Shown: positions 36,418-50,541 of the stretch, in pieces
How the letters are laid out: each line of letters opens with the position of its first letter
How positions within the stretch are numbered: the first letter of the stretch is position 1
Source of the DNA: JANNSX01 sp963741525
GTDB taxonomy: Bacteria > Pseudomonadota > Alphaproteobacteria > Rhizobiales > Hyphomicrobiaceae
Assembly: GCA_963741525.1 (NCBI GenBank)
Contig: CAVUIW010000005.1
Span: 124,001 to 188,000, forward strand
Direction: 5' to 3'
DNA length: 64,000 nt
Notes under the pieces: generated by a model
What the model was told of the DNA's origin: nothing
The model's database searches: none
The model's input: only the letters and a program-made list of their open reading frames with translations
Position numbers and translations under genes: made by a program

Positions 36418-36729
36418 TCAGCCGGCCTTGCCGCGATCCGGGATCGATTCGAGCCCGCCGAGACCGAGCGGCGTCTCGATCGAGGTGCAGGTGCCCTTGG
36501 CGACGAGTTTCCAGGCGAAGCCGTCATAGTCGACGGTCGAGGTGCCAGCGCACGACGAGCCGGCCTGCTCGGAGGCGCAGTCGTTCTGGCCCGCGAGCGA
36601 AATGCCGAAGCACTTCTCCATGCTGTCGGCCGTCTCCTCGGCCGAGGCGGGGATTGCCGCCATGCCGAGCGCCAACGCAAAGGCACCGGCAAGCGCCAGG
36701 GCCGAACCATTCTTGAGCTTCTGATCCAT
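36418..36729 (-). CDS. Bufferin-type RiPP precursor peptide (DUF2282)
   Basis: 103 residues from the ATG at 36729, with AAGGGAC upstream. The signal peptide runs to about Ala30 (LALAGAFALALGMAAIPASA). The mature peptide has four cysteines, 40, 51, 60 and 81, in the conserved frame EKCFGI-x5-QNDCA-x7-SCAGTSTVDYDGFAWKLVAKGTC. This is the DUF2282 pattern of bufferins, periplasmic copper-binding peptides whose central cysteines are oxidatively modified by an MNIO enzyme. It is first in the operon, followed by that enzyme, DUF2063 and DoxX. The copper role is family knowledge, not shown here. Confidence 0.9.
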   Translation of the reverse strand: MDQKLKNGSALALAGAFALALGMAAIPASAEETADSMEKCFGISLAGQNDCASEQAGSSCAGTSTVDYDGFAWKLVAKGTCTSIETPLGLGGLESIPDRGKAG

Positions 36730-37028
36730 TGCAGTCCCTTTCAAGGTCTTCAGAGCTTCACGCGGCAGGCGGGCCTCTTCAGGCACACCAGCGATCCGGG
36801 AACCTCATATAGCGCATAGATGGACGGTTTTATGGCGTTCGTCAGCCCCCTATCACGGGGCTTTGAAACGTCGCGAGCTTTCACTTGGGCTCCAAACTTA
36901 CAACTGTGTCGGCCGGAGGAGATGTTTCGCAAGGAAGCGACAGCGACCCTTGTCGTTTGCGACATTTTCTGGCAGTGTCGGCAGAATAGGTCAACCTTAC
37001 TGTCCTTTACGCCGGACGGGGAATTTCG
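36730..37028. other. Divergent promoter region between bufferin operon and gltB
   Basis: About 300 bases separate the divergently transcribed precursor gene and gltB. A short inverted repeat (CCCC-TATCA-CGGGG, near 36846) is visible. No recognisable sigma or regulator motif could be assigned with confidence, and no gene is evident. Confidence 0.5.
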
Positions 37029-41723
<4,695 letters not shown>

Positions 41724-41757
41724 GGTTTGTTGTGACTATTCAATCTGTCGGAGCCAG

Positions 41758-42213
41758 ATGAACATGAGGATCCTGCATCTCTTCCGGCAACCAAGTTCCG
41801 CAACGAAGAGCGGCAGGGTCCTCAGAGGGTTTTGGCGTCTTGGCTATGGCGCGGCACTCGTGATCGGTCTTTTGGGCACTTTGGGAAGCGTTGGCGGTGC
41901 AGTCTACTTCGGATTTGAGGAATATTCAGAAATCCAAACAATTTCGTGTCTGAAGCAGAAAACGGAGTCCGAGCTAGTTTTTTCTGAGTGGTCGAAAGAC
42001 ACAATAGACGAGGTTCGTTCTGGTTGTCCGGGTCGGGTCTATGCGACGGTCGACAGCGTGAGAGCTTACAGTCTCGAGGCTCACAGGTGGTGGCCACTGA
42101 TGGCGATAGGTCTATTCATCGGTGGGGTTCTGGCCTCCTTCTTGGCTTCGATTCTGAGTTTTCTCGCCATCCGCGGAGCCGGGTGGATCATCGCCGGTTT
42201 CTTTTCAGATTGA
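41758..42213 (+). CDS. Small membrane protein of unknown function
   Basis: 151 residues. Two hydrophobic stretches: YGAALVIGLLGTLGSVGGAVYFGF near residues 29-52 and MAIGLFIGGVLASFLASILSFLAIRGAGWIIAGFF near the C-terminus. Between them is a polar domain with two cysteines. Base composition is clearly less GC-rich than the neighbours, suggesting recent acquisition. It sits between gltB and gltD. I do not recognise the family. Confidence 0.6.
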   Translation: MNMRILHLFRQPSSATKSGRVLRGFWRLGYGAALVIGLLGTLGSVGGAVYFGFEEYSEIQTISCLKQKTESELVFSEWSKDTIDEVRSGCPGRVYATVDSVRAYSLEAHRWWPLMAIGLFIGGVLASFLASILSFLAIRGAGWIIAGFFSD

Positions 42214-42290
42214 TCATGTCTCGGATCAGTTTTCTACAGTGGAAGGTTGATGTGAATCGCAATTCGATTTCAACCGACAGAGTGCGCGCC

Positions 42291-42437
42291 CCCTCCCCCC
42301 TTGAGGGGGAGGGTCGGGGTGGGGGGTACCGTGCGAGCGCGATGCCCGCGTCTATCCCCCCATCCCAAGCGCCTAAAGACTTAGCCGCTGACGCGTCTAA
42401 GTCTAAGGCGCTTGGCCTTCCCCCTCACGGGGGGAAG
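42291..42437. repeat. Composite palindromic element between gltB and gltD
   Basis: Three hairpins in a row: 42291-42313 (CCCTCCCC / GGGGAGGG followed by GGGTGGGGGGT), 42367-42413 (AAGCGCC-GACTTAG / CTAAGTC-GGCGCTT) and 42417-42437 (CTTCCCCC / GGGGGAAG). The middle hairpin uses the same GGCGC / GACTTA scheme as the 32564-32881 element, and the first matches 1-43. It is therefore a mosaic family member. Confidence 0.75.
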
Positions 42438-42476
42438 AAGGTCAACGCACTTGGCAGTCGATTCTTCCACTTCGAC

Positions 42477-42668
42477 CTAGCCCCTGCCGCGCCCTCGCTC
42501 ATCGAGAACCGAAATCGTGTACCACACGCGCTCTCGCTCGATCACCACATGGTCGCCGGCCTTGGCTTCGAGCTTTTGCAAGAACCCGGGCGGCACGGGA
42601 ATCACAAGCTGGCCGTCCGGCAATTCAACTATCGAAGTGGTCCAACTTCGTTCGCGATCCGCATACAC
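42477..42668 (-). CDS. AbrB/SpoVT-like DNA-binding domain protein, possible antitoxin
   Basis: 63 residues, GTG start at 42668 with a perfect AAGGAGG 5 bases upstream, which strongly supports a real gene. The chain TSIVELPDGQLVIPVPPGFLQKLEAKAGDHVVIERERVWYTISVLDERG has the swapped-hairpin pattern of SpoVT/AbrB/MazE domains (G-x-LxIPxP ... LxAKxGDxVxIE). MazE-type antitoxins are usually paired with a toxin, and none is adjacent. It may be an orphan regulator. Confidence 0.65.
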   Translation of the reverse strand: MYADRERSWTTSIVELPDGQLVIPVPPGFLQKLEAKAGDHVVIERERVWYTISVLDERGRGRG

Positions 42669-42742
42669 GATAGCCTCCTTCGTTGCGTGGTGCGCTCACA
42701 CAAAGATAGCACGAACTCAGCACAGCACGATTAGGTACATCA

Positions 42743-44163
42743 ATGGGCAAGATCACCGGCTTCATGGACTCCGAACGCTCCGATCGCGGCTATGAGCCGG
42801 TCGCTGAGCGCGTGAAGCACTGGCGCGAGTTCGTCAAACCGCTGCCGAAGAAAGACGTCGAGACGCAGGCCAGCCGCTGCATGGACTGCGGCATCCCCTA
42901 TTGTCACAACGGCTGCCCGGTCAATAACCAGATCCCGGACTGGAACGATCTCGTCTTCCACGGCAAGTGGGGGGAGGCCGCGCGGAACCTCCACTCGACG
43001 AACAATTTTCCGGAAATCACCGGCCGCATCTGCCCCGCGCCCTGCGAAGCTTCCTGCACGCTCAACATCCACGACGTGCCGGTGACCATCAAAGACCATC
43101 GAGTGCGCCATTGCCGACAAGGCGATCGAGGACGGCGCGATCGTGCCCGAAGCCGCCCGAGACGAAAACGGCTAAGTGCGTCGCGATCGTCGGCTCGGGG
43201 CCGGCGGGACTTGCGGCCGCCCAGCAGCTCGCCCGCGCCGGCCACGAGGTGCACGTCTTCGAGAAGAACGCGACGCCCGGCGGACTGCTCCGCTACGGCA
43301 TCCCCGATTTTAAGCTCGAGAAATCGGTGGTGGAACGCCGTGTCGCGCAGATGGAGGCGGAAGGCGTCGTCTTCCATTGCAACGTGGCGATCGGCAAGAC
43401 GAAAACCATCGCCCAGCTCGAGAAGGAGTTCGACGCCGTGCTGCTCAGCTGCGGCGCCGAGAAGCCCCGCGACCTCACCATTCCCGGTCGCGAGGCCGAT
43501 GGCATCCACTTCGCCATGGAGTTCCTGCCGCAGCAGAACCGCCGCATCTCCGGCGAGCCGCTCGGCCATGTCGATGAGCTGACCGCCAAGGGCAAGCATG
43601 TCGTCGTCATCGGCGGCGGCGACACGGGCTCCGACTGCATCGGCACGTCGATCCGCCAGGGCGCGGCCTCGGTGACGAATTTCGAGATCATGCCGGAGCC
43701 GCCGGTAAAAGAGAACAAAGACCTCTCCTGGCCGCACTGGCCGCTGAAGCTCAGGACGACATCCTCCCACGAGGAAGGCGCTGCCCGCGACTTCGCCGTC
43801 ATGACGAAGGCGATCGCGGTCAAGAGCGGCCGGGTCACCGGCCTCACTTGCGCGAAGCTCGACGGCAAGATGAAGGAGATCGCGGGCACGGACTTCGAGG
43901 TGAAGGCCGATCTCGTGCTGCTCGCCATGGGCTTCCTCGGCCCCGTCACCGACGGCATGGTCAAGGAGGCAGGCCTCGAGCTCGACCCACGCGGCAACGT
44001 CAAGGCCGACGATCGCCGCTACCAGACCTCGCGCCTGAAAGTCTTCGCCGCCGGCGACATGCGCCGTGGCCAGTCCCTCGTCGTCTGGGCCATCCGCGAA
44101 GGCCGGCAGGCCGCGCACGCGATCGATCTAGCGCTGATGGGGAAGACGGATTTGCCCCGTTAA
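42743..44163 (+). CDS. gltD: Glutamate synthase small subunit, frameshifted
   Basis: About 473 residues when joined. N-terminal Fe-S domain: RCMDCGIPYCHNGCPVNNQIPDWNDL and GRICPAPCEASCTLNI. After VTIK an extra A near 43093 shifts the frame: ECAIADKAIEDGAIVPEAA continues one base over. A second change near 43155 leads to KTAKCVAIVGSGPAGLAAAQQLARAGHEV, the FAD-binding domain. The NADPH domain has VVIGGGDTGSDCIGTSIRQGA, and the C-terminus FAAGDMRRGQSLVVWAIREGRQAA is intact. Since gltB is perfect and every GltD motif is present, indel errors are likely. It supplies electrons from NADPH to GltB. Confidence 0.9.
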
Positions 44164-44314
44164 CGCCTCCCACCCCGCCACCCCGCCGCATTGCCTTTGC
44201 CCGGCCCCGCAGCTATAACCCCGCCCGCCCGGACGCTCCGACACCCCTGGAGGTGGCGCCCGGCCCGGGGCCACCAGGCCCAATCCCAGCAACTCAAATC
44301 TATGAGCAACCGCC

Positions 44315-45109
44315 ATGGCTGAACTCGTCGAGATCAAGGCCCAGGCGCGCGCGCGTGCCGGTAAGGGGACCGCACGGGGCGCCCGCCGCCAGGGTCTAGT
44401 GCCCGCCGTCATCTACGGGGAAAAAACCACCCCCGTGACGGTCACCATCAAGTACACCGATGTCTGGAAGCACTACCAGACCGGCCACTTCTTCCAGAAG
44501 CTGATGAACATCGACATCGACGGCAAGACGACCCGCGTGCTGCCGCGCGATGTCCAGGTCGATCCGGTGATGGACACTCTGACCCATATCGATTTCCTGC
44601 GCGTCTCTCCCGGCGCCCAGATAAGGGTCGCCATCCCCGTCGAGTTCACGAACCATGAAAAGTCGCCGGGCTTGAAGCGCGGCGGCGTGCTCAACATCGT
44701 CCGCCACGAAGTCGAGCTTTATGTCCCGGCCGAGACGATCCCGGAGAAACTCGTTATCGACCTCGACGGGTTAGACATCGGCGCCTCCATCCACATCTCC
44801 AGCGTGAAGCTGCCGGAAGGCACGAGCCCGGTCATTCGCAGCCGTGATTTCACGATCGCGACGGTCGCCGGCGCCATGCAGGAGAAGGCCGAGACGACGG
44901 CCGACGGTACCGCGCCCGCCGAGGGCGATGCCGCCGCTGCCGCGCCGGGTGCCGCTGGTGCACCGGGTGCCGCGGCTCCGGCCGCCGCTGCCGGCGCCAA
45001 GGGTGCCGCGGGTGCCGCCGCGCCGAAGGCTGGCGCTCCCGCTGCCAAGGCCGGTGGCGACGCCAAGGCCGCAGCCAAGCCGGCTGCGAAGCCCGCCGCC
45101 AAGAAGTAG
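44315..45109 (+). CDS. rplY: 50S ribosomal protein L25/CTC
   Basis: 264 residues. The N-terminal L25 domain (MAELVEIKAQARARAGKGTARGARRQGLVPAVIYG) binds 5S rRNA. The TL5 domain follows (FLRVSPGAQIRVAIPVEFTNHEKSPGLKRGG ... VELYVPAETIPEKLVIDLDGLDIG). The last ~70 residues are an Ala/Pro/Lys/Gly-rich tail (AAKPAAKPAAKK), common in alphaproteobacterial CTC proteins. It precedes pth, as is usual. Confidence 0.97.
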   Translation: MAELVEIKAQARARAGKGTARGARRQGLVPAVIYGEKTTPVTVTIKYTDVWKHYQTGHFFQKLMNIDIDGKTTRVLPRDVQVDPVMDTLTHIDFLRVSPGAQIRVAIPVEFTNHEKSPGLKRGGVLNIVRHEVELYVPAETIPEKLVIDLDGLDIGASIHISSVKLPEGTSPVIRSRDFTIATVAGAMQEKAETTADGTAPAEGDAAAAAPGAAGAPGAAAPAAAAGAKGAAGAAAPKAGAPAAKAGGDAKAAAKPAAKPAAKK

Positions 45110-45136
45110 GCTTTGGCCTACGGTCAAGACTGCGCG

Positions 45137-45166
45137 TGAGGCGGGGCCGGTACAGGGCTCCGCCTC
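45137..45166. terminator. Stem-loop after rplY, possible terminator
   Basis: TGAGGCGGGGCC pairs with GGGCTCCGCCTCA around a short loop, 28 bases after the stop codon. There is no T-run, so rho-independent action is doubtful. Confidence 0.4.
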
Positions 45167-45209
45167 ATGCATTAGGGTGCATCCGATCATATTCCGATCT
45201 TCGTTGAAA

Positions 45210-45287
45210 GACTCTAGCACCCTAAATCCTTGGTTCGTCGTGCTTCTTATCGGAAAACCGCTTCGCACTTTTCCGGAAGCACTCTAG
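45210..45287. repeat. Dispersed repeat (family B), copy 1
   Basis: A ~78-base unit with GTCGTGCTTCTTATCGGAAAACCGCTT and TTTTCCGGAAGCACTCTAG. It recurs at 57309-57386 with few differences and contains nested inverted repeats (GTGCTTC / GAAGCAC, CGGAAAA / TTTTCCG). It lies between rplY and pth. Confidence 0.75.
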
Positions 45288-45320
45288 AAGCGACCCGGCA
45301 TCGATGCGAGACCGCACGCC

Positions 45321-46044
45321 ATGAAGCTCATTGTCGGCCTGGGCAATCCCGGCGACGAGCATGCCCGCAACCGGCACAATGTCGGCTTCATGGCGGTTGA
45401 CCGGATTGCTGCATGCGCACGGCTTTCCGTCCTGGCGCAAGCGCTTCCACGGGCTCGTGACCGAAGGCGAGATCGGGGCTGAGAAATGCCTGCTCCTGAA
45501 GCCGCAGACCTACATGAACGAGTCCGGCCGCTCGGTCGGCGAGGCCGTGCGGTTCCTCAAAATCCCGATCGGCGATGTCATCGTAATCTATGACGAGATC
45601 GATCTTGTGCCGGGCAAGCTCAAGGCCAAGACCGGCGGCGGCAATGCCGGGCACAATGGCTTGCGCTCGATCAGCGCGCATCTGGAGAACGACTATCAGC
45701 GCATCCGCATCGGCGTCGGTCATCCGGGATCCAAGGCCGCGGTCGCGCACTATGTGCTGAACGATTTCGCGAAGTCCGAGCGGGAGTGGGTTTCGGCGAT
45801 GCTGGACGCCATCGCGGAAGCCGCGCCATTCCTCGCGAAAGGCGATCAGTCGCGTTTCCTGACGAAGGTGGCCCAGCTCCTCGACGAGGACTCCGAAGAC
45901 GAAGCGCCCGCCAAGCCCGCGCCGAAACCCAGGGACAAACCTGCCGCTCCCGCCCTTCCGCCTGCATCGAAGCCCGAAACCAAGCCCGCCGGCGGCGCGC
46001 TCGCCGAAAAGCTCAAAAGCTGGCTCAAGGGTGATAAACGGTGA
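45321..46044 (+). CDS. pth: Peptidyl-tRNA hydrolase, frameshifted near the start
   Basis: Start MKLIVGLGNPGDEHARNRHNVGFMAVDRIA at 45321 is the canonical N-terminus with the catalytic His in RNRHNVGF. Near 45410 one base shifts the frame, and the rest continues as HAHGFPSWRKRFHGLVTEGEIG, CLLLKPQTYMNESGRSV and GGGNAGHNGLRSISAHL to residue ~240. The C-terminus is Pro/Lys/Ala-rich, longer than in E. coli. Pth recycles peptidyl-tRNA and is essential, so a sequencing indel is far more likely than a dead gene. It follows rplY. Confidence 0.93.
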
Positions 46045-46176
46045 ACGGCGGCTCTCCTCACGCCGGTCGCACGAAGCTTTGATTGGACCTTTGCCCGCCC
46101 CGCCGTCTAGCTCATCGCCAACCGTGGCAATTGGGCGTGGCATCGATGATGCGCGCCAAACCAATGTGGAGATTCG

Positions 46177-46569
46177 ATGCGCATTCGAGCGATCCTGACT
46201 GCCCTCGCCGTCGTCCTGACGCTGGGGTTCGCCACCGTGATGCCAGTGTCGGCGGAGACCGCATTCTCGGCCGCCGCCCTGGCAGACGCCCAGAAGACCG
46301 GTAAACCCGTCCTCGTGGAGATATTCGCGCCCTGGTGCCCGACCTGCAAAGCGCAGAACGAAGTGCTCAACACACTGCTACCCGACGCGCGCTTCAAGGA
46401 TCTGGTTCGCCTGCGGGTCGACTTCGACAATCAGAAGAGCGAGGTCAGGGCGCTCAATGCCACCATGCAGAGCACGCTGATCGTCTACAAGGGCGAGAGC
46501 GAGGTCGGCCGCCTCGTCGGCGAAACGGATCCCGGAGCGATCGAAGCCTTGCTCGCAAAGGCGCCTTAG
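46177..46569 (+). CDS. Secreted thioredoxin-domain protein (CPTC)
   Basis: 130 residues. Signal peptide MRIRAILTALAVVLTLGFATVMPVSA. The thioredoxin fold has the active site FAPWCPTCKAQN and the strand STLIVYKGESEVGRLVGET with the expected loop. It is 35 bases upstream of a CcdA-like membrane protein, so the pair probably moves reducing equivalents to the periplasm, for instance for cytochrome c maturation or copper-protein assembly. Confidence 0.87.
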   Translation: MRIRAILTALAVVLTLGFATVMPVSAETAFSAAALADAQKTGKPVLVEIFAPWCPTCKAQNEVLNTLLPDARFKDLVRLRVDFDNQKSEVRALNATMQSTLIVYKGESEVGRLVGETDPGAIEALLAKAP

Positions 46570-46603
46570 GCGGGTGCCGCGCTCCGGCCGGGAGTGACGC
46601 CCG

Positions 46604-47326
46604 ATGTCGCTTGCAACGATCGGCCTGGCCTTCCTCGCCGGACTGTTGTCGACTCTCTCGCCCTGCGTGCTGCCGCTGCTGCCGATTGTCGTCGGTGCGG
46701 CGGCGAGCGAGCACCGGCTCGGCCCTGTGGCGCTCGCCGCCGGGCTCGCCTTGAGCTTCGTCGGCGTCGGCATGTTCGTTGCAACGATCGGGTTCTCGAT
46801 CGGCCTCGACGGCGGGGTCTTCCGTCTGGTGGCGGCCGTCCTGCTGGTAGCCTTCGGCCTGACGCTGATGGTGCCGCGCCTGCAGCAGGGCCTTGCGGTC
46901 GCAACAGGTCCGGCCGCGTCATGGGCGTCTGATCGCCTGACGATGGTCCAGCACGGCGGCTGGATGGGGCAGCTGCTGGTCGGCCTCCTCCTCGGGGCGG
47001 TGTGGAGCCCGTGTGTGGGGCCGACCCTGGGGGCAGCGAGCGTGCTTGCCGCACGGGGTGAAAATCTCGGCGCCGTCGCCCTCACCATGACCATCTTCGC
47101 CGCCGGCGCGGCGCTCCCCCTGCTCATCCTCGGGCTGATCTCCCGCGAGGGCTTGCTCAAGATGCGCGGCCGCTTGATGAGTGCGGGCAGCGGCCTCAAG
47201 CTCGCCCTGGGTAGTTTGCTCCTGGTGGCCGGCCTGATGATCATCACCGGCCTCGACAAATGGCTCGAGGCCGAGTTGGTCGCCCGCTCGCCCGAGTGGC
47301 TGACGCGGCTGACGACGCGGTTCTGA
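46604..47326 (+). CDS. CcdA-like transmembrane thiol-disulfide transporter
   Basis: 240 residues, about six membrane segments. The two conserved cysteine sites, LLSTLSPCVLPLLPIVVGAA and AVWSPCVGPTLGAASVLA, are those of the DsbD-beta/CcdA family, which carries electrons across the inner membrane. Directly preceded by a periplasmic CPTC thioredoxin, its likely redox partner. Final helix LALGSLLLVAGLMIITGL precedes a short tail. Confidence 0.88.
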   Translation: MSLATIGLAFLAGLLSTLSPCVLPLLPIVVGAAASEHRLGPVALAAGLALSFVGVGMFVATIGFSIGLDGGVFRLVAAVLLVAFGLTLMVPRLQQGLAVATGPAASWASDRLTMVQHGGWMGQLLVGLLLGAVWSPCVGPTLGAASVLAARGENLGAVALTMTIFAAGAALPLLILGLISREGLLKMRGRLMSAGSGLKLALGSLLLVAGLMIITGLDKWLEAELVARSPEWLTRLTTRF

Positions 47327-47442
47327 TCTCCGATTGCCCGCGCACCACGCACCGTCCCGACCTCCGCAGGCCGGGCCATTGCATTGGCGCATGGCACGGT
47401 GTAGCCCACAGGCCGGCGAGACCCTCCACATCCGGAAAAATC

Positions 47443-48540
47443 ATGGGCTTCAAATGCGGCATCGTCGGATTGCCCAATGTCGGCAAGTCGACGCTCTTCA
47501 ATGCGCTGACGCAGACGGCCGCCGCCGTCGCGGCCAACTATCCCTTCTGCACCATCGATCCCAACGTCGGCGAGGTGCCGGTGCCGGACGAGCGGCTCGA
47601 CATGCTGGCCAAGATCGGTAAATCCGCGCAGACGATCGCGACACGCCTCACCTTCGTCGACATCGCGGGCCTCGTGCGCGGCGCCTCCAAGGGCGAAGGC
47701 CTCGGCAATCAGTTCCTCGCCAACATCCGCGAGGTCGATGCGGTCGCCTACGTGCTCCGCTGCTTCGAGGACGACGACATCACCCATGTCGAGGGCCGCA
47801 TCGATCCGATCGCCGACGCCGAGACGGTCGAGACGGAGCTGATGCTGGCGGATCTCGAAAGTCTCGAGAAGCGCCTATCGAGCGCCGAGAAGAAAGCCAA
47901 GGGCGGCGACAAGGAGGCGAAGATCCAGGCCGGCGTCATGGCCAAAGCCATCGCCGTGCTCTCGGAAGGCAAGCCTGCACGCCAGACCCAGCGCACCGAG
48001 GAAGAGGAGCCGGTGTTCCAGATGCTCCAGCTCCTGACGGCCAAGCCCGTGCTTTATGTCTGCAATGTCGACGAGGCGAGTGCGGCGACCGGCAACGCCT
48101 TCTCGAAGCGCGTCGAGGAACAGGCAGCGATTGAAGGCGCCATCGCCGTCGTCATCTCGGCCAGGATAGAATCCGAGCTGGCGCAACTTCCGCCCGAGGA
48201 ACGCGACGAGTTCCAGGCCTCCCTCGGCCTGACGGAGCCCGGCCTCAACCGCCTGATCCGCGCCGGCTACCAGCTCCTGGGGCTGATCACCTATTTCACC
48301 GTCGGCCCGAAAGAGGCCCGCGCCTGGACGGTGACCAAGGGCACCAAGGGGCCGGGTGCGGCCGGTGTCATTCACACGGACTTCGAGAAAGGCTTCATCC
48401 GCGCCGAGACCATCGCCTATAGCGACTTCGTGGCGCTCGGCGGCGAACAAGGCGCCAAGGACGCCGGCAAGATGCGGCTGGAAGGTAAGGACTACGCCGT
48501 GCAAGACGGCGACGTCATGCACTTCAGGTTTGCGAATTGA
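47443..48540 (+). CDS. ychF: Redox-regulated ATPase YchF (OLA1)
   Basis: 365 residues from the ATG at 47443. The P-loop is GLPNVGKSTLF, switch II is FVDIAGLVRGASKGEGLGNQFLANIREVDA, and the NKxD equivalent is YVCNVDE. The C-terminal TGS domain ends YAVQDGDVMHFRFAN. YchF is an Obg-family P-loop ATPase tied to ribosomes and oxidative stress. The upstream frame to 47260 overlaps ccdA and is not needed. Confidence 0.97.
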   Translation: MGFKCGIVGLPNVGKSTLFNALTQTAAAVAANYPFCTIDPNVGEVPVPDERLDMLAKIGKSAQTIATRLTFVDIAGLVRGASKGEGLGNQFLANIREVDAVAYVLRCFEDDDITHVEGRIDPIADAETVETELMLADLESLEKRLSSAEKKAKGGDKEAKIQAGVMAKAIAVLSEGKPARQTQRTEEEEPVFQMLQLLTAKPVLYVCNVDEASAATGNAFSKRVEEQAAIEGAIAVVISARIESELAQLPPEERDEFQASLGLTEPGLNRLIRAGYQLLGLITYFTVGPKEARAWTVTKGTKGPGAAGVIHTDFEKGFIRAETIAYSDFVALGGEQGAKDAGKMRLEGKDYAVQDGDVMHFRFAN

Positions 48541-48553
48541 GATTGAGTTGATA

Positions 48554-49057
48554 ATGCCAGCTCGCGCGAAAGAACAACTCCTGACCTTCGAAGACTTTCC
48601 CGCCGGCAAGGTGCTTGATCTGGGCGTCAAGCACGTGACCGAGAAAGAGGTGCTGGCGTTTGCCTGGACCTATGATCCGCAGCCCTTCCATCTCGACCGG
48701 CTGGAGGGCGAGAAGAGCATCCTGGGCGGGCTCGCGGCGTCGGGCTGGCACACTTGTGCCATGCTCATGCGCATGATCTTCGACGCCTTCATCAAGGACA
48801 CGGCGGGCGAGGGCTCGCCGGGGCTCGAGCAGCTTCGCTGGAAGCGGCCCGTGCTGGTCGGCGACACGCTCTCGGGCCACGGCAAGGTGATGGAGGCGCG
48901 GCTGTCGCAGAGCCGGCCCGGGATGGGCATCGCGCGGATCGTGTATGAGTTGCACAATCAGCGCGGCGAGACGGTCATCACCTGGGACTGCACGCATTTC
49001 TTCAAGACGCGCGCGGCCGTCGAGGGCATTCTTCCCAGCGAGTCCGCCCGCCCATGA
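48554..49057 (+). CDS. MaoC-like dehydratase, copy 1
   Basis: 167 residues from the ATG at 48554, just after ychF. Hot-dog fold with LTFEDFPAGKVLDLGVKHVTEKEVLAFAWTYDPQPFHLD (hydratase Asp/His) and GGLAASGWHTCAMLMRMIFD. MaoC members hydrate enoyl-CoA; the substrate here is unknown. The end overlaps a paralogue by ATGA. Confidence 0.85.
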   Translation: MPARAKEQLLTFEDFPAGKVLDLGVKHVTEKEVLAFAWTYDPQPFHLDRLEGEKSILGGLAASGWHTCAMLMRMIFDAFIKDTAGEGSPGLEQLRWKRPVLVGDTLSGHGKVMEARLSQSRPGMGIARIVYELHNQRGETVITWDCTHFFKTRAAVEGILPSESARP

Positions 49058-49557
49058 CCATTTATCTGGAAGACCTCGTCATCGGCGAGAAAGTGATCTT
49101 CGGCAGCCACCTCTTCACCAAAGAGGAGATCCTGATTTTCGCGCGCGATTTCGATCCGCAGCCGTTTCACGTCGACGAGGCGGCGGCGAAGGCCTCCATC
49201 TTCGGCAAGCTCTCGGCATCGGGCTGGCACACGGCCTCGATGTGGATGCGCGCCATGGTCGACTACCGCCAGCGCCAGGCCGAGGCCGATCACCGGGCGG
49301 GCAAGACGGTACCGCCATCGGGGCCTTCGCCCGGCATCAACAAGCTGCGCTGGCTGAAGCCCGTCTATGCCGGCGACACCATCACCTACACCTCGACGGT
49401 GACGGAAAAGCTCGACGACCCGAAGCGCCCCGACTGGGGGTTGATCGTGACGCATGACGAAGGCATCAACCAGCACGGCGAGCCGGTCTACTCGGCGATC
49501 GGCCGGGTGTATGTGAAGCGGCGCGAGCCGCTGAAGGCAAAGCCGCGCTACGCCTGA
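49054..49557 (+). CDS. MaoC-like dehydratase, copy 2
   Basis: 167 residues. YLEDLVIGEKVIFGSHLFTKEEILIFARDFDPQPFHVDEAAA and FGKLSASGWHTASMWMRAMVD mirror copy 1. The shared DPQPFH and SGWHT motifs show a tandem duplication or a heterodimer. Start overlaps the preceding stop. The two products could form one hydratase complex, as some MaoC pairs do. Confidence 0.87.
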   Translation: MTIYLEDLVIGEKVIFGSHLFTKEEILIFARDFDPQPFHVDEAAAKASIFGKLSASGWHTASMWMRAMVDYRQRQAEADHRAGKTVPPSGPSPGINKLRWLKPVYAGDTITYTSTVTEKLDDPKRPDWGLIVTHDEGINQHGEPVYSAIGRVYVKRREPLKAKPRYA

Positions 49558-49647
49558 CGATTTCGGGGGATATCAGGAGCTCCGCGGGCTGACGAAGCCG
49601 TGCGACTCACCTGAGGGTGCCGGGATGCCATAACGGAGGCCCCGGCC

Positions 49648-50232
<585 letters not shown>

Positions 50233-50268
50233 GCTTTTAGGGTGCGCCGGGCGCTCAAGTCAAGGATG

Positions 50269-50541
50269 TCACAGGAATTGCCGCCCGCGGGATGGCCGCA
50301 CCTTGAGTTTGGGACCTTTGGGCGATCGGACCACGGCAGGCGGGGGCTCATAGTTGCGCAAGAGCTCCATCCAGTTTTCGCAAATCGCGCCGCCTTCGCA
50401 GGCGTTTTTCGGGTCGGAACCGTACTCGGGATTTTGCGAGGGTGTTAGGGGGACTAGGGAGACGAGGACGACGGCACTGCCCATCACACCGAAGAACAGA
50501 GCGTGCACCAACGGGAGCAATCTGACGACGAACTTCCGCAT
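50269..50541 (-). CDS. Small single-pass membrane or secreted protein, unknown
   Basis: 90 residues; the ATG at 50541 is preceded by GGAGGGGG, an unusually strong ribosome site. One N-terminal helix (LLPLVHALFFGVMGSAVVLVSLVPL) is followed by a polar region with two cysteines (NACEGGAICENW) and a basic, Pro-rich tail. I do not recognise the family. Confidence 0.6.
   Translation of the reverse strand: MRKFVVRLLPLVHALFFGVMGSAVVLVSLVPLTPSQNPEYGSDPKNACEGGAICENWMELLRNYEPPPAVVRSPKGPKLKVRPSRGRQFL

Noticed and set aside
42477..42668. Complete toxin-antitoxin pair
   Set aside because: Only the AbrB-like protein is seen; no adjacent toxin frame could be supported.
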